Shown here: piece after piece, positions 7,126 through 15,785 of the stretch | Numbering within the stretch: the stretch's first letter is position 1 | Layout of the letters: every line of letters begins with the position of its first letter | DNA from: Verrucomicrobiota bacterium | GTDB taxonomy: Bacteria; Verrucomicrobiota; Verrucomicrobiia; Limisphaerales; AV2 | Reading direction: 5' to 3' | Length of the DNA: 16,700 nucleotides | Assembly (NCBI GenBank): GCA_003218935.1 | Contig: QHPA01000183.1 | Location: 1 to 16,700, forward strand | Notes under the pieces: model-generated | What the model saw: the letters and a program-made list of their open reading frames with translations, nothing else | What the model was told of the DNA's origin: nothing | The model's database searches: none | Position numbers and translations under genes: made by a program

Positions 7126-8507
7126 TCACGGCGCGTCCTTGGGCACGCCGTTGGCGAACCGGTCCTCATCCTTCAGTTCCTTCTTCAACCGATTGAGATC
7201 GTCCTTCAATTGCTTCACCGTTTCGGCGTAGGCCTGGTCCGCATAGACGTTGTTCAGTTCGCGCGGGTCTTTCTGCAAATCGAACAGTTCCCATTGATCG
7301 ATTTTGTTGAAGTAAATCAGTTTGTAACGCTCCGTGCGGATGCCGTAGTGCGGCTGAACGCGATGGTCCTGGGGATAGTGGTAATAGCGATAATACATCG
7401 CCGTGCGCCAGTCCTTCGGTTTTTCGCCCCGCAACAGCGGCGTGAAGCTGTGTCCCTGGATGTCCGATGGTATCGGCAATCCGGCAAACTCCATGAGCGT
7501 CGGCGCAAAATCCACGTTGAGAATCATGCCGTCGTTGACTGTGCCGGATTTGATATGACCGGGATAACGGATGAGAAACGGCATCCGCAACGATTCTTCG
7601 TACATGAACCGTTTGTCGAACCAGTCGTGGTCCCCGAGGAAGAATCCCTGGTCGGACGTGTAAATGACAATCGTGTTTTCCGCGAGGCCGCTCTGGTCGA
7701 GGTAATCGAGCAGGCGGCCGACGTTGTCATCCACTGCGGCGACGCACGCGAGGTAGTCCTTGATGTAGCGCTCGTATTTCCAGTGTTTGAGCGCGGCGCC
7801 GGAAAGATCGGGCGGCGGGTCCTGTTTCAAATCTGTCCTGGTCAGGTCGCGATCAATCCGCATGGTCGCTTCCCGTGCGGCGTCGGAGCGCGTCCGGTAA
7901 TCGTCGTTGAACGTCGGCGGCTCGGGAATATCCACGTCGTCATAAATGCGCGCGTGTTTGGAGTCGGGTTGCCACGGGCGATGCGGTGCCTTGTGATGGC
8001 ACATCAGAAAAAACGGTTTGTCCTTCGGCCGGCTTTTCAGGAACTCGATGGAAAAGTCCGCGATCAGATCGGTGACATAACCCTGGCGCTTCTGGCGTTC
8101 GCACATTTCGATGAACACCGCGTTGTGGTACACGCCCTGGCCCGGAAGGATGGATATTTCGCGAGCGTCGGCTGGCTGCCGTCGAACCGGTTGAACACCG
8201 GCACCCCGTTGAGGTGGCTGTATTTGCCCGTCAGAATGGCCGCGCGGCTGGGCGTGCAGATCGAGTTGACGACGAAACAATTCACGAACCGCATCCCTTC
8301 TTTGGCAATGCGGTCGATGTTTGGCGTCTGGTTAATCCGGCTGCCGTACGCGCTGATGGCATGGGCCGCGTGATCGTCGGCCATGATGTAAAGAATGTTC
8401 GGTCGGTCTCTCTTCGGCGCGGCTGCGGCTGACAACCCCATAGTTCCGCCTAAGCAGCAACAGGACAAAACCGCGATCGTAAAACAATGAATGCAGGAGG
8501 CTCTCAT
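7126..8507 (-). pseudogene. Secreted sulfatase 1, disrupted by an internal frame-shifting deletion
   Basis: The N-terminal piece (ATG 8507 to about 8157) has a signal-like segment, then [13 protein letters not shown] with metal ligands D44/D45, and the formylglycine motif C84-T-P-S-R with [10 protein letters not shown]. At about 8153-8159 similarity jumps frame: after SQPTLAK the sequence resumes one frame over at [14 protein letters not shown] and runs intact to 7126. That part includes KPFFLMCHHKAPHR and YTSDQGFFLGDHDWFDKRF. The segment with the GKWHLG catalytic motif normally found between these points is absent from every frame, so bases are really missing, roughly 85 by my memory of the family. 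A simple base-calling error would not explain this. The intact ancestor was a secreted arylsulfatase-type enzyme, probably acting on sulfated glycans. Confidence 0.83.
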
Positions 8508-8561
8508 GGTTTGGGTTTCACGACAGTTATCTGCGACTTCAGTGCAATCAGACGCTCGCCC

Positions 8562-9674
<1,113 letters not shown>

Positions 9675-9712
9675 ATATTGGTGTTCATTCGTGTCCATTC
9701 GTGGTTCAACTG

Positions 9713-10600
9713 TCACAACAGATTCTGATACGCGAGGAACAGCCCGCGAAAGTATTTCATCACGCGCACCGGGTCGTTGCTTTCGGGGATTTCCGCAAGG
9801 CAAAAACCGGTGAACCCGATTTCGTTCAGCCCCGTCAACAATTTGCGGAATGGATATTCGTCGAGATACAGATCGCGCATGTGGACCGTGAAGATTTTGG
9901 CCTTCACCAGATTGAAATTGTGGTCGAGCCCTTCGCCCGCAAGGTCGGTCTGGTTCGAATTCCAGCACACGCCTACGTTCCGATGGTTGGCCGCATCCAT
10001 GATGGTTTTGATGTTTGGCAACAGCGAGGTCTCCGTGCCGTGGACTTCAAGCCGGATTTGCACGCCGTAACCATCGCCGAACTCGCCCAGTTCGCGCAGC
10101 GACCTGCCGATTTGCTCCAGCGTCTTTTCTTTTGACACTTCGTTAGGCAGTCCGTTGGGCCGGACTTTGACGCCGGACGCGCCGACGTCGTGCGCGAGAA
10201 CGATGTATTCCTTCGTCGCTTCGATGTCTTTGCGCAACTTCGTCTGGTCGGGAGTGTGATAATCAAACGCGCTGCCAAGTCCCATCAACTCGACGTTTGA
10301 ATCCCGAAACCGCTGCTTCACGTCCTCGCGCTGCGCCTTGTTCAACGTGACTTCGACGCCGTGGGCGTGGGTGGTGCGCAATTCGACTCCTTCGAACGCG
10401 GCATCCTGGCAATTCCTGATGATGGTGGCGAGATCCCAATCTTTCGCGAGATTGTAGGTGACTGTACCGAGCCGAATCTTTGAAGGTGCGGCGAAGGAAA
10501 GATTCGGCTTCGCGGCGCTAAAGGCGGCGGTGGTCGCCAATCCGAGCGCGCCCAATCCCAGGCCCGTGGTTCTCAGAAAGTCCCGGCGATTGGATTTCAT
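9713..10600 (-). CDS. Tat-exported sugar phosphate isomerase/epimerase-like TIM barrel
   Basis: The 295-residue protein begins with a twin-arginine signal ([20 protein letters not shown]). An AP endonuclease family 2/xylose isomerase-like barrel follows. Typical strand-end features are [10 protein letters not shown] (about 46-55), [16 protein letters not shown] with a conserved-position Glu, [23 protein letters not shown] with a likely metal-ligand Glu, [23 protein letters not shown] with His, and [13 protein letters not shown] near the C terminus. Such proteins usually bind a divalent metal and isomerise or epimerise sugars, and are abundant in Verrucomicrobiota and Planctomycetota. I chose ATG 10600 because it starts just before the RR motif; in-frame ATG 10615 is an alternative, and neither has a clear Shine-Dalgarno site. 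It is the first gene of a minus-strand run with two sulfatases, suggesting a role in processing a sulfated sugar. The substrate is unknown. Confidence 0.8.
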   Translation of the reverse strand: MKSNRRDFLRTTGLGLGALGLATTAAFSAAKPNLSFAAPSKIRLGTVTYNLAKDWDLATIIRNCQDAAFEGVELRTTHAHGVEVTLNKAQREDVKQRFRDSNVELMGLGSAFDYHTPDQTKLRKDIEATKEYIVLAHDVGASGVKVRPNGLPNEVSKEKTLEQIGRSLRELGEFGDGYGVQIRLEVHGTETSLLPNIKTIMDAANHRNVGVCWNSNQTDLAGEGLDHNFNLVKAKIFTVHMRDLYLDEYPFRKLLTGLNEIGFTGFCLAEIPESNDPVRVMKYFRGLFLAYQNLL

Positions 10601-10693
10601 GGTTCGTGTTTGCATGGTGGAAAACGGTGATGCGGGCAGCCTATCTCCGGGTCGAGTCCAGGCAAACAAAAAATGTTCCGTGCGGGTTTTGAA

Positions 10694-10728
10694 CTTCTTT
10701 CGTCATTGGACATTCGTCATTCGGATTT
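10694..10728. repeat. 7-bp periodic array in a divergent promoter region
   Basis: From 10694 the bases fall into sevens: CTTCTTT, CGTCATT, GGACATT, CGTCATT, CGGATTT. Units two to four all end ATT. It lies in the 212-bp gap between the divergent TIM-barrel (start 10600) and panB (start 10813) genes, where both promoters should be. Confidence 0.6.
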
Positions 10729-10812
10729 CTCCTCCCGCTTTGGCCGCGGAGTTTCAGAAGCTCAAGTGATTTTCCACTTGTCGCAGCCGGGTTTCAACGT
10801 GAAGGTTCTGAC

Positions 10813-11568
10813 ATGAGAGCGACGAAGGTGACGGCCGAGATAATTCGGAGGATGAAAGGACAGAAGATTCCCGCGCTGACGGCCTACGACTATCCGATGG
10901 CCAAGCTGCTTGATGAAATCGGCATTCCCCTCATCCTCGTCGGCGATTCGTTGGGGATGGTCGTGCTCGGCTATCCCGACACAACTCACGTCAGGATGGC
11001 CGAAATGGAGCATCATGTGCAGGCGGCGGCGCGGGCGAAACCGAAAGCCTTGCTGGCAGCGGACCTCCCGTATCGGAGTTACGAGACGGTCGAAAGCGCC
11101 GTCGCCAATGCGAAGCGACTTGTTGCCGCCGGCGCCGAAGCGGTCAAGGCCGAGGGCGGACGCAAGATATTGCCGCAAGTCCGCGCCATCATCGCGGAAG
11201 CCATCCCTTTTTTCGGGCACCTGGGCATGTTGCCGCAGAGTGTGCGCGAGGAAGGCGGCTATCACGTCAAAGGCAAGGTGGAATCCGAGCGTGAAGCCTT
11301 GCTCGCAGATGCGCAGGCGCTGGCGGATGCGGGAGCGTTTGCGATCGTGTTGGAACTCGTCACGCCGCCGGTCGCAAGAGAGATCACGGAGAGGATTTCC
11401 GTGCCAACCATCGGCATCGGTTCCGGGCCGGACTGTGATGGGCAGATTCTGGTGACGACCGATTTGCTGGGGACGTTCCCGTGGTTCGCGCCAAAGTTTG
11501 TGAAGCCGCGCCTGAACGCCGCCGATCAAATGCGCGCAGCGATTGAGGAGTGGAAGAAGTCCATTTGA
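10813..11568 (+). CDS. panB: 3-methyl-2-oxobutanoate hydroxymethyltransferase (PanB)
   Basis: PanB transfers a hydroxymethyl group from 5,10-methylenetetrahydrofolate to alpha-ketoisovalerate, giving ketopantoate in the cytoplasmic pantothenate/CoA pathway. The 251-residue product covers the full family length. It shows LTAYDYPMAKLLDEIGI near the N terminus, VGDSLGMVVLGYPDT with Mg-ligand D45, ADLPYRSY with D84, KAEGG with K112/E114, GHLGMLPQS with H136, and the catalytic-base motif VLELV with E181. These positions coincide with the E. coli enzyme numbering as I remember it. ATG 10813 has AAGG about nine bases upstream. No panC or panD is nearby, so the gene is not in a pantothenate operon here. 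A 9-bp periodic array follows just after the stop codon. Confidence 0.95.
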   Translation: MRATKVTAEIIRRMKGQKIPALTAYDYPMAKLLDEIGIPLILVGDSLGMVVLGYPDTTHVRMAEMEHHVQAAARAKPKALLAADLPYRSYETVESAVANAKRLVAAGAEAVKAEGGRKILPQVRAIIAEAIPFFGHLGMLPQSVREEGGYHVKGKVESEREALLADAQALADAGAFAIVLELVTPPVAREITERISVPTIGIGSGPDCDGQILVTTDLLGTFPWFAPKFVKPRLNAADQMRAAIEEWKKSI

Positions 11569-11576
11569 ATTTGAGC

Positions 11577-11603
11577 CGCAAAGAGCGCAGAGAACGCAAA
11601 ACA
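11577..11603. repeat. 9-bp periodic array after panB
   Basis: Three clear units, CGCAAAGAG, CGCAGAGAA and CGCAAAACA, then a degenerate CGATTAAG, begin nine bases after the panB stop (11568). The regular spacing and purine-rich strand match the other periodic arrays in the window. Confidence 0.65.
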
Positions 11604-11639
11604 CGATTAAGTCTGGACCGACTCACGATCGATTGGAGC

Positions 11640-11658
11640 GCGACCCATTCCAGGTCGC
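11640..11658. other. Hairpin between panB and moaC
   Basis: GCGACC (11640-11645), seven-base loop, GGTCGC (11653-11658). There is no following T-tract, so termination of panB transcripts is only a possibility. It could equally be part of a dispersed repeat or a leader structure for moaC. Confidence 0.35.
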
Positions 11659-11758
11659 AGTGGCCGCGCGCGTGTGGAAGCTAAAAAATGTGTGCAGGAC
11701 GATGTGAACCGAAGCCACCGGAAGGGCAGGGCGCCCTGATGCGATTTCGCTATTCCTG

Positions 11759-11785
11759 GCTTGTGCCTTTTGTGCTTCTTCGTGG
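11759..11785. repeat. 9-10-bp periodic array abutting the moaC start
   Basis: GCTTGTGCC, TTTTGTGCT, TCTTCGTGG: GTG recurs at 11763, 11772 and 11782. The array ends six bases before the moaC ATG (11792), occupying the place where a Shine-Dalgarno site would be. Confidence 0.55.
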
Positions 11786-11791
11786 CTGAAC

Positions 11792-12244
11792 ATGAAACGA
11801 CTGACGCATATCGGCACGAATGGCGAAGCGCGCATGGTGGACGTCTCAGCCAAGCCGGTGCAACTGCGCGAAGCGGTCGCGTGCGGCGAAATCCGGCTGC
11901 AAAAAGAGACGATCAAACTGATCGAGTCGCAGTCCATCGCGAAGGGCAACGTGCTCGCGACGGCGCGCGTCGCCGGCATTCAAGCGGCAAAAAAATGCGG
12001 CGAACTGATCCCGCTCTGTCACCCGCTGCCCATCACGCATTGCGAAGTGAAATTTGAGATTCCGAACAGCCGCGACCGCATCATCATCACCGCGTCGGCG
12101 AAAATCTCGGCCCAAACCGGCGTGGAGATGGAGGCGCTCACGGCGGTCAGCGTGTCGGCGCTGACGATTTACGACATGTGCAAGGCGGCGGACAAAACAA
12201 TGCGGATTACGGACGTTAAACTGGTTTCCAAAACCAAACGATAA
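11792..12244 (+). CDS. moaC: Cyclic pyranopterin monophosphate synthase (MoaC)
   Basis: MoaC works after MoaA in the first step of molybdenum cofactor biosynthesis, converting the cyclised GTP intermediate to cyclic pyranopterin monophosphate in the cytoplasm. The 150-residue product is of normal family length and shows the hallmark blocks KKCGELIPLCHPLPIT (67-82, H77) and GVEMEALTAVSVSALTIYDMCKA (110-132). The catalytic pair D128/K131 sits at the same numbers as in E. coli from memory. K51 lies in IAKGNVL. ATG 11792 begins family similarity. No Shine-Dalgarno site is visible because a periodic repeat ends six bases upstream. A TPR-CPBP gene follows after 57 bp and then mogA, so these may form one transcription unit. 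MoaA is not in the window. Confidence 0.95.
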   Translation: MKRLTHIGTNGEARMVDVSAKPVQLREAVACGEIRLQKETIKLIESQSIAKGNVLATARVAGIQAAKKCGELIPLCHPLPITHCEVKFEIPNSRDRIIITASAKISAQTGVEMEALTAVSVSALTIYDMCKAADKTMRITDVKLVSKTKR

Positions 12245-12301
12245 GATCCCGCGTTTGTAAACCGCCAACCGCTTGCAACTTTCTAAGAGGACTGGTTTGC
12301 T

Positions 12302-14158
12302 GTGAGTGCCGTGAAGACGCCACTCCATCGTGTTTGGGGCTTGCTCTGGTTCGCGTCTTTCATTTGCTCCGCCTTCGGCCAGCAAACACGCAACACTTCG
12401 ACAGCGGAACTCCTCCAACGTGGGAGGGCCGAATTCGAATCCAACCATTGGGATACGGCAGAGAGCTTGTTTCGTACGGCAACCGAGTCTGACCCCACGA
12501 ACTCCACGGCGTTCAGTGGACTTGGGGCGAGTTTATACAAATTGAAGCGATACCGGGAAGCAGTCGGTGCCTATGAACGAGCTGTCACGCTTGACGCGAA
12601 AAGCACCAACGCCTGGTTGGGGCTGGGCAGCGGCTCATATTCAATGGGAGACTATGCGAAGGCCGCGGACGCATATCAAAAGTTTGTGCTGCTGGAACCC
12701 ACAAATAGTGAAGCGCAATGTTGGCTTGCGCGTTCGCAGGTTAAATTGAAGCACTACGAAGAGGCAGAGAAAGCCTGTCGGCGCGCCATCTCAATCAATC
12801 CGGCCAACGCTTCATACTATGTCGAACTCGGCTACTGTCTGGAGGTGCTCGACCGTTACGACGAGGCTGCGCTAATATTCGAGAAAGCGTCGGACATCGA
12901 TCCAGAGGATGCTGAAGCTCATTTCCAGTCAGGCTATTGTCAGGTAAAATTTCGTCGTTACGACGAAGGCATCAAATTGTTCAATCGTGCGCTGACATTG
13001 AATCCGAAGGACTCGAACGCCTTTCTCTGGTTGGGCATTTGTCACTATCACAAGAAAGCTTTTCAAGCCGCGGTTGATGCCCTTCAGGAGTGCGTTTCTT
13101 TGGACTCAACAAACTTCTACGGCCATAGCTGGCTGGGTTTTAGTTTCTATGAACTTCGCCGCTATGGTGCAGCCACAACTTCGCTTCAAAATGCTCTTCA
13201 ACTCAGACCAAACGACTTTGAAGCCAATTATTGGTGTGGGTTGAGCTTGCTGCATGCCGGGCGCTTTGGAGAAGTGACCGCGAATTTTGAGAAGGCATAC
13301 GAATTGAAGAAGGGAAACAAAGCGATGCGGCGCTGGTTGTTTTACTGTTATCTGTTGTCGTCACAATATGAAAAGGCGTATCGCCTTTTCCCTTCATTTT
13401 TTACCGTCGCAGGGAGCGCACTGATGCTGGGTTACTTCGCTGGGCTGACAGTTCTCCTGCATTTCACGTTCAAAGTCCGTCCTGATCCATCTCCCGGTTT
13501 CGGTTTTTCTCTTTCGTGGGTGGGCCTTTTCTTCGAAGGACAAATCGCCTTCATCTTTTTTCTTGGATTACTTTCCTCAATCAAAGTGACTGAAAATCCT
13601 TTGACCGGCATTATCCTGGCCGGCACCCCACTGCTCATTGCGGCGGCAAAAGGGTTCACGCGCCAGCCTTGGGGCGGACCTTTTGCATGGCCTCCACGCT
13701 TGGGGCCACGAAAAATTATCGGGCTCTCGCTGCTCTGGTTGATTCTGGTGTCTTTGTTCAATTATGGTTATTCGGAACTGGTCGCCTGGATGTCGCGCAA
13801 ACCGTTCCCTGTTCAGGAAGCTGTTCCATTTATCAAATACGCCTTGAATGCCAACCCAGTGACCGCGTTTTTGTCCGTTGTCATTGTGGGGCCCATCGTC
13901 GAGGAGATTCTGTTTCGCGGTCTGGTTTACGGAGCGTCCGAAAGGCGACTGCGCGCTGGCGGAGCCATTTGCGCCAGTTCGTTGACGTTCGCGTTGGTGC
14001 ATCTCCAAGTCGTGCATCTTATCCCCATTTTCGGCATCGGCCTTGTTCTGGGGTGGGCGCGTTGGAAAACTGGATCCCTCGGCCTGCCGATCCTGATTCA
14101 CGTATTGAATAATGGTTGTTCCCTGCTGATTCTGAGGTTTTTCGAGCAGGGCGCTTAG
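12302..14158 (+). CDS. TPR-repeat protein fused to a CPBP (CAAX/Rce1-like) intramembrane protease
   Basis: The 618-residue protein has a signal-type helix at 11-26 (VWGLLWFASFICSAFG). Then come nine uninterrupted 34-residue TPR units from 36 to 341 with no insertions (for example YYVELGYCL at 172 and AHFQSGYCQ at 206). About eight membrane helices follow, from roughly 366. The C-terminal helices carry the CPBP motifs: EEILFRG with E534/E535/R539, FALVH with H567, and HVLNN with H600/N603, the expected metal and catalytic residues of Rce1-like glutamate proteases. The TPR part would lie outside the cytoplasm if the first helix is an export signal, and could recruit substrates. Start GTG 12302 has AGAGGA about ten bases upstream. 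GC is low for the window (27/60 at 13141-13200, 33/60 at 12541-12600, against 39/60 at 11281-11340). It sits between moaC and mogA with no obvious link to Moco. The substrate is unknown. Confidence 0.87.
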   Translation: MSAVKTPLHRVWGLLWFASFICSAFGQQTRNTSTAELLQRGRAEFESNHWDTAESLFRTATESDPTNSTAFSGLGASLYKLKRYREAVGAYERAVTLDAKSTNAWLGLGSGSYSMGDYAKAADAYQKFVLLEPTNSEAQCWLARSQVKLKHYEEAEKACRRAISINPANASYYVELGYCLEVLDRYDEAALIFEKASDIDPEDAEAHFQSGYCQVKFRRYDEGIKLFNRALTLNPKDSNAFLWLGICHYHKKAFQAAVDALQECVSLDSTNFYGHSWLGFSFYELRRYGAATTSLQNALQLRPNDFEANYWCGLSLLHAGRFGEVTANFEKAYELKKGNKAMRRWLFYCYLLSSQYEKAYRLFPSFFTVAGSALMLGYFAGLTVLLHFTFKVRPDPSPGFGFSLSWVGLFFEGQIAFIFFLGLLSSIKVTENPLTGIILAGTPLLIAAAKGFTRQPWGGPFAWPPRLGPRKIIGLSLLWLILVSLFNYGYSELVAWMSRKPFPVQEAVPFIKYALNANPVTAFLSVVIVGPIVEEILFRGLVYGASERRLRAGGAICASSLTFALVHLQVVHLIPIFGIGLVLGWARWKTGSLGLPILIHVLNNGCSLLILRFFEQGA

Positions 14159-14252
14159 TTTCTCACGGTCTATAAGGACCATCGATGCCATCGCGAGTCA
14201 TGCGTCGTTTTATTGTTGTTCTTTGTTTCGGATTTTTTCGATGATTGCCTCC

Positions 14253-14735
14253 ATGCAAATCAAAGTCGGCATCATCACGATTTCGGATCGGGCGTCGAAA
14301 GGGCTTTATGACGACCTTGGCGGGCCGGCGCTCAAGAAGGCGGCGGAGGGCTACGGCTGGAAAGTGGTCGCGGAAGAGCTGGTGGCGGACGAAAAGCGCG
14401 ACATCCAACGCGCCATCCGGGAGCAGATCAACCAGGATTGCCAACTCATCCTCACCACCGGCGGCACGGGCGTGGCGTTGCGTGACGTGACGCCCGAAGC
14501 CGTTCGTGAAATCGCGGCGCGCGAACTGCCGGGTTTCGGCGAAGTGATGCGATTGGAATCGATGAAGCTGACGAAAAACGCGATTCTTTCCCGCAATCTC
14601 GCCGCCGTGGTGGACAAGGCGTTGGTGATTTGTCTGCCGGGCAAGCCGACCGGCGCGGTTGAATGCCTCGCTTTCGTGGTCGGCGCGATTCCGCATTGCG
14701 TCGAGGTGCTGCAGGAAGTGCCGACAAGTTGTTGA
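14253..14735 (+). CDS. mogA: Molybdopterin adenylyltransferase (MogA/MoaB family)
   Basis: MogA activates molybdopterin by adenylylation before molybdate insertion. The 160-residue product spans the single MoCF-binding domain, starting KVGIITISDRASKG (4-17). It shows ILTTGGTGVALRDVTPEA (66-83, TTGGTG loop and D78), ESMKLTKNAILSRN with SRN at 113-115, and ICLPGKPTGAVECL (126-139). D50 and D78 probably correspond to the catalytic aspartates. The family includes MoaB, so the exact name within the family is less sure than the activity. ATG 14253 starts closest to the domain; ATG 14241 would add four residues, and neither has a Shine-Dalgarno site. It lies 94 bp after the TPR-CPBP gene and converges on the VTC gene, with only 14 bp between stop codons and no room for a conventional terminator. 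Confidence 0.88.
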   Translation: MQIKVGIITISDRASKGLYDDLGGPALKKAAEGYGWKVVAEELVADEKRDIQRAIREQINQDCQLILTTGGTGVALRDVTPEAVREIAARELPGFGEVMRLESMKLTKNAILSRNLAAVVDKALVICLPGKPTGAVECLAFVVGAIPHCVEVLQEVPTSC

Positions 14736-14749
14736 TCGCCTCCGTTGGT

Positions 14750-15595
14750 TCAGGCTTTCGCCGGCGTTGTGGCGTCGAACAATCCTGGGTACTTTTCCGC
14801 CGTCAAAAACTCCTTCAAGACGTTTTCAGGCGAGCAGGGAGAGCAGCCGCGCCGGACCCAGTCCTCGCCTTTGATGAGAATGCCCTCGGCATATTTGGCG
14901 GCGCCCATTTGGGTGCAATTAAATGTTTCCACCAACTCGCGGAACCATTTGGGGTAGCGTGCGGTAAATTTGAGCTCCAGGATCACCGTTTTACCGAAGA
15001 CGAGGTGCGGTCTGGGACTCTTAGCGATCAGACGCGGCCGGGGGTTTGGCTGGCTTTCCACCTGGCGGTCCATGGTCAGACGGACGTTGTTGTGGTTCGG
15101 ATTTTCATACGCCTCGCGCAGGTAGGCGACGTGCATTTTGGGTCGGGCATTCAGTTGGAGGGATAAGTGGCAGAACCGTTGCACCGCCACGAACGCCTCG
15201 TTGTCGTTCGGATTGAGCATGTGCTTGCGTTCGGGCATGTGGCCGGCCAGCAGCCAGCGCACCGCGTCTTTGCGCACGCCGCCGCGCTCTTTCAGGATGA
15301 CGTTGTCCTCGCGTCGTTTGATTTCGAAGAAGACTGGCGTGTCAGGCTCGCCGTCGTAGTAGCGCAGGCGGAGCTTGTATCGATTCCGGTCCCCGTTAAT
15401 AGCGCACCAGTACGTCTCCAGACCGTCCGAGTCGAGATAGAGGCTCAGCGTGGGATACGACAGGTCCGGTTGCAGCGCGCTGTATTCGTCAATTTCCAGG
15501 TAGCCTCGCACGAAATCCCGAATGCGGAGCGCCTTCGCCTCGTTGACGTGATATTTCAATTCGTAGCGCTGATGTTGTAACCGACCTGAACCCAT
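14750..15595 (-). CDS. VTC-domain polyphosphate polymerase-like protein
   Basis: The 281-residue product is a VTC catalytic domain of the triphosphate tunnel metalloenzyme superfamily; in yeast Vtc4 this fold makes polyphosphate from ATP. The tunnel strands show the expected alternating basic/acidic residues: RYELKY (10-15), YPTLSLYLDS (47-56), YKLRLRYY (73-80), FEIKRREDNVILKERGGV (90-107), VRLTMDR (171-177), VILELKF (204-210) and AKYAEGI (233-239). There is no membrane helix or SPX domain, so it is the soluble bacterial form. Such genes are often beside a DUF4956 membrane protein or CotH-like gene; neither is seen here, though the upstream neighbour on the other strand is a pilus-type ATPase. 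ATG 15595 lies just before the domain and lacks a clear Shine-Dalgarno site. The polyphosphate product is inferred from the family. Confidence 0.85.
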   Translation of the reverse strand: MGSGRLQHQRYELKYHVNEAKALRIRDFVRGYLEIDEYSALQPDLSYPTLSLYLDSDGLETYWCAINGDRNRYKLRLRYYDGEPDTPVFFEIKRREDNVILKERGGVRKDAVRWLLAGHMPERKHMLNPNDNEAFVAVQRFCHLSLQLNARPKMHVAYLREAYENPNHNNVRLTMDRQVESQPNPRPRLIAKSPRPHLVFGKTVILELKFTARYPKWFRELVETFNCTQMGAAKYAEGILIKGEDWVRRGCSPCSPENVLKEFLTAEKYPGLFDATTPAKA

Positions 15596-15785
15596 AAGTC
15601 ATTTGCGTTCGGCCGGCCCCGCCGACCGTTTTGCCGCAGTTAATCGCGCATGCGGCTCGCGTCACCATGCTGGCTGACTTTGCAAATATCGCAAGCCAAA
15701 CAGGCGGTTATTCGGCATGGGACCGGCAAATGTGAGCGTGACTTTCGGGGTCAACCGGACGAACATCGTTCCGGCGAACGGATTT

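Noticed and set aside
7066..8373. A 435-residue open frame on the plus strand opposite sulfatase 1
   Set aside because: It is an antisense shadow of the sulfatase reading frame. The minus strand carries clear sulfatase motifs; the plus-strand product has no recognisable family sequence.
11604..11791. Moco riboswitch ahead of moaC
   Set aside because: There is a hairpin at 11640-11658, but I could not fit the conserved Moco aptamer core, and the last part before the ATG is a periodic repeat.
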